The position numbers and the translations under genes were made by a program. 64,000 nt of DNA from Karalla daura (Eukaryota; Chordata; Actinopteri; Chaetodontiformes; Leiognathidae): contig CM055188.1 in assembly GCA_029224185.1 (NCBI GenBank), positions 22,533,497-22,597,496 of the forward strand. Direction: 5' to 3'. Every line of letters begins with the position of its first letter. Position 1 is the first letter of the stretch. Of the stretch, positions 39,201-50,249 are shown piece after piece. The notes under the pieces are model-generated. The model saw only the letters and a list, made by a program, of their open reading frames with translations. It made no database searches and was not told the DNA's origin.

Positions 39201-40673
39201 TGTAACAAACATTTTAAACAAAATTTTTAATTTTACATATTCTTGTATATAAATTAATCTACCAGACTTGTGTATCAGCAGCAAAACCGGACTCTTAGCC
39301 AGCAAAAACACAACAGTCTGCAAGTGACCAGTGACCAAAAGTCCCACATAAACAGATTCAATCCACCTATGCTAAACACTACATGAATAGGGATCACAGA
39401 CAATAGAAACATGTACTGCTTTGTAATACTTTGGACACTATATATATGTTCATATACTATTTTATCTTTTAATATAGCATTTCTTGTTTCTAATTATTTA
39501 AACAATTGTGTTTCTTTCTTGTTATTTAATAGTTGGAGTATCTTGAAATATTTTTAATTCTGATCTAAATTAATTCTCTGAACTGAATTCTCAAACTGCT
39601 AAGAAAAAGATTTGACCTCAAACGCTAAGAAAGTAAAAAAAGTTATCAAAGTGCATGTTGCCGCTCTTAATGTGCATTGTGATGCTTTGAATTGAGTGCA
39701 ATTGTTACTAAAACCCAGTGTATCACCAGTAATGAAACCCCCATCCTGACACTGCTCTACATTTTGTCTTTTGTCTTTGACAAAACCTCTCAGCAGCAGA
39801 AGCAGTACAGGAAGGCAAATACGAGGAGTGCCTGCACAGTGAAAAATAATTTATTTCACAATGTCCAGAGTCTTTATTCCATTTATTTTCGTAATATTGC
39901 ATAAAATTGTACATTTTACTTTTTGGGTCATTGATGATCAGATCAAAATTGGGACAAAAGGAAAAAAGTTGTTTCTTAAAATGGCGGATATGATCGCTCT
40001 ATGTTACTTCACACGCAGAGGATAAAAGCTCAAAGTCATCGACAAACCAAGGGCTCTGCAGCTGGTAGACTTCAGGGCTTTAAGGGAGGGAAATATTCTT
40101 TTATTTTATTTTGTTTCCGCTGGGGAAATCATCAATTTGTGCAGAAAGACGTGATTCAGTAACATGAGCTATCACACAGACTTCTTATGCCACCCAGTCA
40201 GGTGTGGCATGAGAATAGAATAGATACTACTCATATTTAGAATAGAGTACTCAGAATAGAATATTACAGAAGTACAATTTCTTATTCAGTATGTGTGGTA
40301 AGTCGCTGGGGTACTGCAGATTTAGTCAGAACATTTTAATTTTACACTTCCTCCTTTGCTCTTGTCTGCCCACATACTGTATACTGCTGTGTTTGTATGT
40401 CAGTTTCTGGTGAGAAAGGTGCTATATGGCACTTCGAGCCAGCGATAGATGTAACAAGTGCAGATCAGAGGTCTCCACTTCAAACACCCTGCAGACCACG
40501 ACCATGCTGCAGGAGGTCTCTGCAACTCTCTGCTGCAATGATCTCATTTGACACAGCAGAGAAGAAGGTTACAGGTGGGGCGTGGTTTGATATCTCACTG
40601 AATGATCTTCTAGCAAGCTTCAGCAAACCCCACACAGATGCGTTTTGGAGCTATTGTCATCTGGAGGATTAAA

Positions 40674-41966
40674 ATGGACCAAACGTGGATTCGAATTCTG
40701 GTGATTCTGACGCTTCATAACAGTAAGTTTGAACTAAATATTAAGTTGATTGACTTTGAGGTAGCAGCTGGTATGTTGTCTGGTCTGCATGGTGATGTCT
40801 ATGTGGTGGTTAAGCATAATATAGCTACACTTTTTGTCACATCTTTTAGAAATTGTCTCAGGAGATGGAGAGGAACCAGGGATAAAAGAGGGGGAGTCTG
40901 TTGAAATCAGCTGTGTGCCTCGTGTCTCTGGCACCATGGTGGTCTGGTTTCGAATGCTGGACACATCTGTGGAGTTTATTGCATCTTTCACTAACACTGG
41001 CATGCTAAAAACAAAGTCAGACTCCTACGACTCCATATTTGCTGGAATGAAAAATGCTAAATTAATTCTGAGGGAATTTCACAAAAGCCGTGACAGTGGG
41101 ACCTACAGCTGTGCATCTCTTGTTGGAGGCAACAAGCTGGAGTTTGGTCCAATGAAACGCCTGGTGGGGGGTAAGTTGTGTTTCATGAATTCGGTCTGAT
41201 GGCAAAACAGTGGATGCTCTCTAGTCACATATTCATTACATTTTTCCTCTCTCCAAAGTCGAAACAACAAAAGTTGACCCGGTCATGGCCCCTACCGACA
41301 ACCAAGAAAAACAGTGCACAACTGCCTCTCCATGTCAGTGCAACTCAGACAATGTCAAAGGTAAAATGTTGTAGGGTTTGGTTTTGTATATTTTGTATTA
41401 TCCTCATTGATGATGCAGTATAGATAAACAGGCAGTAAATTACCACATGCTTTGTAGGAGAAACCAATCCATCCATGGTGTGTGAACCATACATATTGGG
41501 CTCACTGGCAGGTGGCTGTGGCCTTCTTCTGATCCTCCTCATCATCATCACTGTCTACTGCAATGGTAAGTCAATTTGAACACATGTTGTAGTATAATTA
41601 TAGAATTTTTCTTCCTTTTGTCATTTAATCTTAGATTATTTTACTATAATGTGTGTAGGTATGTGGAAATAAGTATTAAATAACAATTTAATTTGCTCTA
41701 GACAAAAGGACACGGAGATGCCCACATCATTACAAAAGAAAGTAAGTCTGAGCTTACATATATTTAACTTTCTTTATAGTAGTTTAATTGTTCTTACTAC
41801 TTAATATTTATCCGGCAAGATATAGCTGTTAAGTGATGGTTATAGTAATGTTTTTGAAAATGATTGGAAATTAATTCCCAACTTATCATTAATAGTGCTT
41901 CTAATGTCTTGTTTTGTTGTTTATTAGTGATTTTTGTTCTGTATTTCTCAGTCCTTCATCGAGGAG

Positions 41967-42015
<49 letters not shown>

Positions 42016-42024
42016 GTGTGTGGC

Positions 42025-42080
<56 letters not shown>

Positions 42081-42509
42081 GATAAAACTCTAATTTACAT
42101 AACTTATCATGTTTTCATCTTGGTGCAAATCCCAGAGAGTCATCTCATTCGAAGCCAAGAAAATCAGATGTACAAGTTTTCAAAAGCAGCGGATTTGTAT
42201 TTGTTTCGCTGTTCAAATACTTTTTCGGGCATATGGAAAACACTTGGAAAAATATTTAGAATTATATATTACTTGACTCTCGTATATATTTATACGAGGT
42301 TCTTTCGAAAGATGACTAGGTTTATAGTTTTGTAAACTTTCTTCTCAACTCATCTCAGTTGAAGTTCAGAGCTTTTTTTCCCACTTTGAACATAAAATGT
42401 AGTCTCTGTAAGCAAATTATTTTCATTCATTGATTAAAACCTGTTTATCTCACACAGACCTCGGATGACGCCTGTTGGAAAGCAAATGACGAACAGCACG
42501 CATGTTTAA
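40674..42509 (+). CDS. cd8b: T-cell surface glycoprotein CD8 beta chain
   Basis: Partner of CD8 alpha in the co-receptor of cytotoxic T cells. Exons 40674-40722, 40850-41170, 41259-41360, 41458-41565, 41702-41741 and 42458-42509 sum to 672 bases (223 residues), all GT-AG and in frame. It has a leader (about residues 1-16), one V-type Ig domain with Cys38 and Cys104, Trp49 in VVWFRM and DSGTYSC, a hinge with CQC (149-151), a membrane span at about 170-191 (LGSLAGGCGLLLILLIIITV), then the tail DKRTRRCPHHYKRK with C-P-H at 200-202, extended by PRMTPVGKQMTNSTHV. The exon plan and intron phases match cd8a exactly (phase 1 four times, then phase 2), so the two are tandem duplicates. The ATG used is the first in the signal-peptide exon with a good context. 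Beta rather than alpha is inferred from the longer tail and the order of the pair. Confidence 0.92.
41970..42077. repeat. (GT)n-(GA)n compound microsatellite in cd8b intron
   Basis: A GT run of about 42 bases, a short spacer and a GA run of about 52 bases lie in the last intron of cd8b. Confidence 0.9.
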
Positions 42510-45000
42510 TGCAGTTTCTGCAGTTTGATTAACATTTCTTTTAGCTGCCATTATTTTACAGCGCCGCGTTCTTAGAGCAAAAATATTTTCTGGTTAAACA
42601 ACATTCATGATGAATATATGATGTTAACTTTATAACATGTGCTTGCTTGTCATTCAATTAAATGCTGAAAATAATTCCAGAGCTTTTGGTCGGCGACATG
42701 GATTTTGACTGTTGTCAGTAAAGTACGCCACAATCATTTATAAAACAGTTTAACATGAATTGTCAATTAACCCAGATCCCATCATTGTTACAGTAAATGT
42801 CAAACAAACAGCTGAGACCCTGAGAATATAATTATTCAACACTGTGATTCATATATAAAATATAATGACTCTTTCTTTTTTATGGATTTATTCGGATTTG
42901 ATTTTAATTTGCATCTTTAACTATATTTAGTTTCTTCTAATCAGCTCTACATTGATTAAAAACATTCCATATATGATTTAGACCATTTTCTGGATCTTTC
43001 TATTTAGCTCTGCTTATCAATCATTTTAAGTTCAAGTAGATTTTCTGTTCACTGACATTTATATTGTTTTAAAAGAGTGAAGACCAAATATGATGTTTTT
43101 CTTTTTTCTTACGGTAAAATTGAATGTAAAGTGTTATGTATAGAATTGTTCCCATTCAATAATAATAAAAAAGGAATCTTTCCTTGTTTCAGTAGATTTT
43201 ATTTGTTTTTATTTATTTATTCTTTTTCCACATATCAAACTCACATTGCACTTTGTATCCTCATCAGTCTTTGCGGGTCTTGGTACAAAAATCTAAACCT
43301 GTACATGAAGTTGGAGCAAAGTTTTGTCGTTGCAGTTCCCCCCAGTAAAAGGAAGTGGGCTGCTACAAATGTATGCAGAGTGAAAAACCACAATGTTCTG
43401 AGTGGAGAAAAATATTTTCAGAGGAGATTGTGCTCCAATTCAGTTTCATATAAACAAAATTCTCTTGAACAATAAATAATATACAAGAGTGTTTATTGAC
43501 TTTCCTGCAGCATATCTTTTTCTGCACATGGATGATGACGGTAATGTAGAAACAGACTCTGGATTTAAAACCTAGACTGTCTAACTTTTAGAATGTTAAA
43601 TTTCCTTAATATTCCCATAGTCTCATATCTTTAGACTTATGCCCTCATAAAATTTCAAGCAATTTGTGGAAAATTAGTCAGATTTATTCTTAACAATGAA
43701 AAGCCGAATTTAATTTGTCTTACATAGAGTTTTCTAAGCAAGCACAGTTCACAAAGCATTTCACCACATTGTTGCACCAAGTGCACTTATATACAATACA
43801 ATACAAGGATACAAGCATTTTGCCAAATGCACACACCCTTCTCATTACAGACCATAAAGAGCTTTTGCAAGAAGCTGCCAAATGCAAAGTTAAACTAAAA
43901 ACCTCCCAGAAATCCTCCCCAGCAGTCTACAGTAGTGTCTTAATTGCCACACCATGACACAAAATCTGTCTTTTCTCTGACACATTAAGATTGCGCAACT
44001 ATACAACCAGTCTGCTCTGCTCCCAGGCAAGCTGACATTCGGCATGTTATAACCACTGTGACATCATCAGCACTTCTGCTGTGACAGAAGTGGTACTTGA
44101 GGGGTGGAAACCGTTAGCTGAAATACACGCTGCACTCATGATGAGCTGTACCTTCAGCTTCCCTTCTTCATTCTTCCATTTGTAACTTTGAAAACATAGC
44201 CAAAAGCATTTCATCCTTAAAAACTTGTGAAAACTAAGCAACAATTCATAGTTCTCCTCAAAATAAGTAACTGCTTGCTGGGGGAGTGTCATAGGAATGT
44301 GTAGGTTTAACCTTTCACCTACTATACATATATATAGATTTAGCTAAATAAAGTCATTATCCAGAGTGGGGGACCTCTCACTGATACACCCCTGTGGCCA
44401 AAAAATGAATTGACAATACACCGTGCAGTGCATATAATTAATACTCCTTTCTTTATAGATAATCTGAGTTAAACTGAGCTGAAAGATGGTTACCAGCAGA
44501 TGACTCCTCTGTGTGATGGTTCTGGTATACAGATATTTTAAAAATACGTTTGTTGGGTGGGTGGCTGGGGGTGGAGGCAGTGTGTCAATGTCTGTGCTTG
44601 GGGACCAGAGTAAGTGACAGGGTCAATGTAAAGGAGGGGTGTTACATGCTGGATCACACCTGTACGCTGTTGAAAGGCAGCTACAAGGCTGCATCACTAG
44701 CAACCCTCAGCAAAGTGAACATGCTGCGAAATAGAAACAAAGGCAATACAAACATTAGAGTTCGGCATAGTCAACAGAAAGAACGTCATAACGGCACAAC
44801 CCCCACCACCCTGACAGCCTCTTTTCTCCTCATTAGGTTGGCTGATCCAATGCCTTTAGAGGCCACTAGGTAGCGACATCAGGTAAATTAGCCAAAATTT
44901 AAATTGGACTAAACACATAAATTCTTTATTTTAATAATTGATCAATTCTTATAGAGCATACAATCAATCAAAATAACAAAAGAAATGTCACACATTTAAT
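42510..45000. other. cd8b 3' UTR and following intergenic DNA
   Basis: AT-rich DNA without recognised genes. An AATAAA at about 43164 is one candidate poly(A) signal for cd8b but other sites are possible. An open frame at 43077-43475 has no similarity I recognise and lacks gene context. Confidence 0.5.
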
Positions 45001-45139
45001 GTTTTAAGCTGGAATGACTGGAATACAAGAATGGCAAAACAAACTCACTTTGAAAAAATGAAGAGACCCATTCTGAGTCATGCCACCTGAGCTTTGTTGG
45101 AACTGTATGGTGGAAGAGGGGCTTTATAAGCCAAGCTGG

Positions 45140-45205
45140 CCCCAGTGTACACTGACCCCTATCACATCTCTAGGAGGATGTGATAGGGGCCAGTGTACAC
45201 TGGGG
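45140..45205. repeat. Near-perfect hairpin, 29-bp stem and 8-base loop
   Basis: Bases 45140-45168 pair with 45177-45205 with one mismatch (45155 against 45190); the loop is 'tctaggag'. The outer part of the stem contains 'cagtgtacactg', itself palindromic. The flanking unit 'gggccagtgt' is repeated once more at 45204. No known RNA was recognised. Confidence 0.8.
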
Positions 45206-46449
45206 GCCAGTGTGGCCTGCCTTATCAAAGTAGATACTGGAGAAGAAGCTGGAGCTTTCATATGAACTTACAGCTGTTCTATACATTAATCACAGCCTGA
45301 ACCAGCAAGCATGCAGGACAGGAAAGGGCCAGAACCCCGGATTGCTAGAGTAGAACTGATCTCTTGACAGTGACTGTCAAATGTTAAAATGAAAGCAACA
45401 GATGTTTTCACAAGTGAGCCTGATAATGACAATGTTTGTGACACTGACTCTGTCCCCATTCTTTCTGCTCACAAGAAACACTGACCTTAGAGGGTAAAGC
45501 AGACGCCCTGTGTAAAAAGCCTACAGGCTTCAATGCAGTGGCCACCTGGCATCCCATTTATGTGTCATTAACCCTCATCTCCCCATTTCCTGTGGGGACA
45601 GCTGTCCTTAAGATCACTAAAAATACTTTAAAAAGAAACAACAGCATAGCAGGGTTTTTATCCTGTGTGTGCCTTGAAAAACCCTGGTATGCATTTTGCA
45701 CTGCACATTAGCCTGTTTGGACCTGACAGCCTATCTGCTTGGCCATATATGAGAGAATGTAGAGCATGCAGGTTCTGTAGCATGAAGGGCAGCCTTTGTT
45801 TTGCCAGTGGGTAATTTGTAAAATGATGTGTCTCGCTGAGACCAGGCACCATCACAACCTCTTCCACTATAGGCATGATCCACAGACTTAGTGAGACAGA
45901 AGAAAGCATGTGGAACCAATGTAGTGGAGTTAATGACTCTACTTCCCTAGCTTTGTTTATTCTATTGAACATATTCATGGTTTATGCTATGTGTTGTGTT
46001 GAGTATTTTATTTTCATTTTGTCATTTTTGCAAGTATATGAGGTGGAGTATTTCCACAGAGTATAAATCTGTATGGAGGCCCTTGCATTTTTGGGGTGTG
46101 TACACTATATTCACAAAGACCCTAAATGTGTGTCTATGGTTGGTGTATATTTTATCAGCTCTGGAGAAAATATGAGTTTTAATCTTGTTTTTAGAACTTA
46201 AAATCTGTATTCTTTTTTTTTGTGAGTATGTGTAATTTAAGCAACCAATGACAGGTGAGAATGTAGATGTAGAGATTGTCTGTGTTTTTGATATTTTTTC
46301 TGTGGTTTATGAGTGGTGGTTTAGCTTAAATTTACAGCTTTAGCTAAACTTATTTTATGTTTTATTTTATTCTAGCTCTGTCTGACTGTTTCTGTGAGAA
46401 GACTTACTGTTGAAATCATGTATTGTCACGTGTTTCTGGAAAATAAATG

Positions 46450-46830
46450 CAGATCTGACATGGACCACTCACACCTCAACCCTGGCAGAGAAGGCAAGGC
46501 TACGTTTGTATCACCTCAAACAGCTGAAGGCCTTCTAAAGTGAAGGCTGCAATCGAGCCTCCACTCACTGGGAGCATCAGTGCTTGGAACAACATCTGCA
46601 CTTCTCTGGTCAGGAGAAGATCAAAATGATCTGTTGTGCTGAGTGTACAACCAGAACAGGGCTGCACAACCTCTAGGACATTTACAACAGTCGGTGAATA
46701 ATTAAAGCAAGGAATATCATCAATAACAATCCCCACCCCCACCAAAAACTCTTTCACTGGGTGCCCTCTGGGAAGCACCTCACCTCACAGAGAGCGGATG
46801 AAACAGTTTCCTTCGCAGGGACATTATGAT
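46450..46830 (+). mobile_element. LINE 3'-end relic (reverse-transcriptase C-terminal region)
   Basis: Text such as 'aaggcaaggctacgtttgta', 'tcacctcaaacagctgaagg', 'aaccagaacagggctgc' and 'acctctaggacatttacaac' matches in order the 3' coding end of a common fish LINE reverse transcriptase (RLYxLxQLK... then 'QNRAA..LDIY'). Stops and frame shifts are frequent, so it is dead. Assignment to a clade is not attempted. Confidence 0.5.
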
Positions 46831-46974
46831 TGTGAACTTGCATCTCCCCACATAGCACTCACCCCAAACACAATGATACACCAGTCATACACCATCCCAC
46901 ATGCACAACCCATACCCATCACTACACACACCCCACAATTTTAAACTGAACATATTTTTTAAGGTGTGTGTTTA

Positions 46975-47165
46975 CATTTTCAAAGGCAGGGAATACACCC
47001 AGGACGGGTTTCCAGTCTATTGAAGAGCCATTCACTCTCACCATTCACTCTCATTCACAACTAGGGACAATTCAAAATGACTTTGATGGTCACACCTATG
47101 GGTATTGTCTCCAACTGTGCTTCATGCATGTTTGTCTGATGTTGGACTGTGGGCGGACTAGCCAG
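46975..47165. repeat. Degenerate interspersed repeat
   Basis: 'cccaggacgggtttccagtc', 'ccattcactctcattcacaac' and 'gttggactgtgggcgg' are phrases of the repeat seen in reverse orientation at 35590-35925. Ends are approximate. Confidence 0.5.
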
Positions 47166-47512
47166 CATAAAATAAAACATAATATTAATTTATGACACTG
47201 CAATAACACCGATTCTTTAGAGCTTGTCTTGCTGTTGCAGCCAACAGAAACAGAAATCTGTGCAATTCCTTAAATTAGTTACAGCAACTGAATATAACGA
47301 TTTGTTGAAGCTACTTTATGAGGCTTGTTTGTTTCTTTTGAGGTTTTGAATGTTAGCTATCGCCACTGCTAGACACTCTGGAGAGGACTTACTGACAGTG
47401 TTATGCATACATGAATTTATGAAAATAATTAATTGTGATAAGGTATAACACCTCACTTGCGCCTGATGATTAGCACACAGAAAAACATGTTGCATATAGT
47501 TTGTATTTTTCA

Positions 47513-47727
<215 letters not shown>

Positions 47728-47764
47728 TACATACAATCAATACAATTATACAAAGAGAGACAGA

Positions 47765-48100
47765 GAGAGAGACGTAGGAGGTGCGCAACGTCAGCGCGCT
47801 GTGGTTACGCGTGACGTAATCATGAGAGAAGTGCGGCTGTGTTGAGCTTTCGAGAAAGAACTGTGGTTTCGAGAGACGCATCCACAGAAAAGAGAGACTC
47901 CGCACATCTTCTTTGTAAACAAAGGAACGCGTGACCTGTCCTGTGGTGCTGGAAAAAAGGTGTCCCCTATTTTCATTCAGTTGTTGTCCAACTTTGTTTT
48001 TTGTTGTTGTTGTTACCACGAACAAGCCACGGCTAGGCTAAGGCGGTCAGCACTACAGCAGAGGGCCTTTATCTCGGCTCGGACCATACGAACTGGTGGG
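47765..48100. other. CpG-rich block, possible promoter or element 5' end
   Basis: Against an AT-rich, CpG-poor background this stretch has many CpGs ('gcgcaacgtcagcgcgctg', 'acgcgtgacgtaatc', 'ggaacgcgtgacc'). It immediately precedes two open frames of unknown nature. It could be a small CpG island or the 5' end of a relatively young element. No TATA box or family-specific motif was identified. Confidence 0.4.
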
Positions 48101-48395
48101 GACAACACAAGGAGCTGTTTTTGATTCGCCGCGACCAGAACAACCGGAACGTCAATCAGCGAAAAGAAAAGAAAGACATTTGTCGAAAGACGACGGAACT
48201 GGGCAGCAACACGAGCTGGTCAGAGGCAGAAAATATGGCGACCTGTTTGGACTCCCAACACCGGAAAACAAGGACAACTTAGGAGCTAATGTGGCTAACA
48301 TTGTGGATGACCGACATAGCACTAATCCCTTTGTGGTTAGCATGGAGCTAATGGCGGCCGAAAATCCAGTGACGAGCTCCAGGTTTCCGCAGTGA
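48096..48395 (+). other. Unrecognised open frame, 99 codons
   Basis: Begins MGTTQGAVFDSPRPEQPER and is rich in charged residues (KRKERHLSKDD). It ends at a TGA and has no domain that I recognise. The text 'aatgtggctaacattg' and 'agcatggagctaatggcggc' resembles fish element leaders. It is followed 175 bases later by a second, longer frame on the same strand, so the two may be parts of one decayed coding unit. It may equally be chance. Confidence 0.3.
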
Positions 48396-48570
48396 TCAGG
48401 AGTATGGCCGGACAGTCCACCTTTAATCACTGTAATAAATCCACTTTTATCTGCTATGTTTGACTCAGCAAAGTGAGGTTCGTGTGCAGAACAATTATAC
48501 TCCAGCTACGCCATTGCATATGTGAGTTGCTATATCCACCATTGGACATTGAAATAACTCCTCTGCCGAA

Positions 48571-49059
48571 ATGAACGCTCATTGTACCTATATCCCCCAT
48601 GTTCAAGATGAAATAGTCTCACAGACTGGGTCACTATTGACTTCATACATGTTTGAGCACATGATGCTTAGTCGTGGAATACAGGCCCTGAGCAATGACT
48701 GCTTTCCTGCACTACCTTGTGACCTGGGCCTGCAAGCTGATGATGAGTGCTTTGGACAGAGAGAGGGAAGCCCCACCTCGAAGTCAGACCAGTTTGGTGG
48801 AACTGGTGCATACAAAGACATTATATACCAGCTTGGAAGCTGTGCCAGGGCCAACCACTGGTTGGAAAAGTGCATTGAACCTCAGTTAAAGCCCAGTCTG
48901 ACTGGAGCAGCTGGTTCTATTAAAAATAAATACTCAAATCCAGGTGGCGGGAATTATAATCACATTATGGAGCAGATATGGGGCGCCCCAGGACCATGCA
49001 CAAAGTGTGCCACAGCCATATGCATCGGACCTAGACAGAAAAAACGAAAACCTGGCTGA
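48571..49059 (+). other. Unrecognised open frame, 162 codons
   Basis: The longest unassigned + strand frame in this region, beginning MNAHCTYIPHVQDEIVSQTG and ending GPRQKKRKPG. It has a cysteine pair (PGPCTKCATAICIG) near the basic C-terminus but no complete zinc-finger pattern. Composition is protein-like (no low-complexity bias). I do not recognise the family; a gag-like or ORF1-like protein of a retroelement is one possibility, unsupported by a visible motif. Confidence 0.35.
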
Positions 49060-50249
49060 AGCTTGCTCAAACACAGGGATAAAATATGATATATGAAGAA
49101 GTGGATTAGAGTCCTCTGGAAGAAAAGCCAGGCATCCTGATGAGAGCCAATGACAAGATCCCCAGAAAGGTGGCCTCGGCTCATGCAGCTGATTTGGACA
49201 AAGGCAGCCAACACTACTGGATGGAGAGCCAGAGCAGCTCTGGTACCTGAAAATGACAATACACAAAGTTATTGGAAGCTCCAGGTGGTGGCCATGATAT
49301 TTACAAGCGGACCAGAAAGGGGGCCAAAACCTGCTAATCAACAGTGTCTAAAACAAAAACTGTGCAGATGATTTGAAACTGGGACAAGAGCATATTGTGC
49401 CCAACACTGCTTACCTCCATCAAGTTCAAGAGCTTTGTCAATAGACACCACATACTGATGGCTCATGTCATCATGTCAAAGGATTTGATACCGGTGCAGT
49501 ACCCTCTCTAACCACCAAAAGTGCCACAGGAGATGAAACTTCAAACCACTGAGGAGCACCTGATCATGTTCAAGCAGTCTGTGGTTCTGTATCTGTCTGA
49601 GAGACTTACTGAGAGAGGCCCGGTTGCTCTTCAGTGCTAACATGCAGCAAATCATCACCCAGCGGTAGAGGTTCTCAGCAGGCTGCACTAAGTCAACTTA
49701 AAGCTGAAACCTTACAAGGACAATAAGGACAATAACAGAGTGGCACGCACCTGAGAACATTTCAGAAGTGCTTCTATTTGTCACCTTGCATCCTACTGCT
49801 GCTTTGTGGGAAATTTTGCCACTTGCAAAGAAAGTGCAAAAGCTCACTAAAAAGTATGCATGCTTCAATTAGTCAACTGAGTGCCAAAGAACATTTGATA
49901 AGCTGTAGACCGGATTGGACAGATTATATAACCTTATTTGTTTGCCGCTTTTATGCTGCTGACACACATGGACATTTCTGGGTGGAGGAGTAAATAAAAC
50001 CTAGTTCTATACTGACATCAACACCTGTTCTTGCCTACCCCTTTGACACTGGCAAATAACTATGACTCAGAAGTCTTCTAAGAGACAGCACCATATATTG
50101 ATGCCCTATGATGGAGGCCATTACGTTTCTTGTTTTGTGTCAGAGCACACACTCAACTGCAAACAACTAAATCCTCAAAGCCACTTTGAGTGGTAGTCAG
50201 CATTCTGGAAATCACAGTTGCGGACTAGGTCGATCAACCGTGTTTTGTG

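Larger units (their letters stand above)
34516..40673. other. Intergenic region between cd8a and cd8b
   Basis: About 6 kb without a recognised gene. It contains a GT microsatellite at 35297-35341, a CA microsatellite at 35655-35711, interspersed repeats at 35590-35925 and 35978-36240, and otherwise AT-rich unique-looking DNA. The last kilobase presumably carries the cd8b promoter, in which I can identify no secure element. Confidence 0.6.

Noticed and set aside
40397..40672. 91-codon frame just upstream of cd8b
   Set aside because: It ends at the cd8b start region and shows no domain; the cd8b leader exon with its own ATG explains the gene, so this is likely promoter and 5' UTR sequence.
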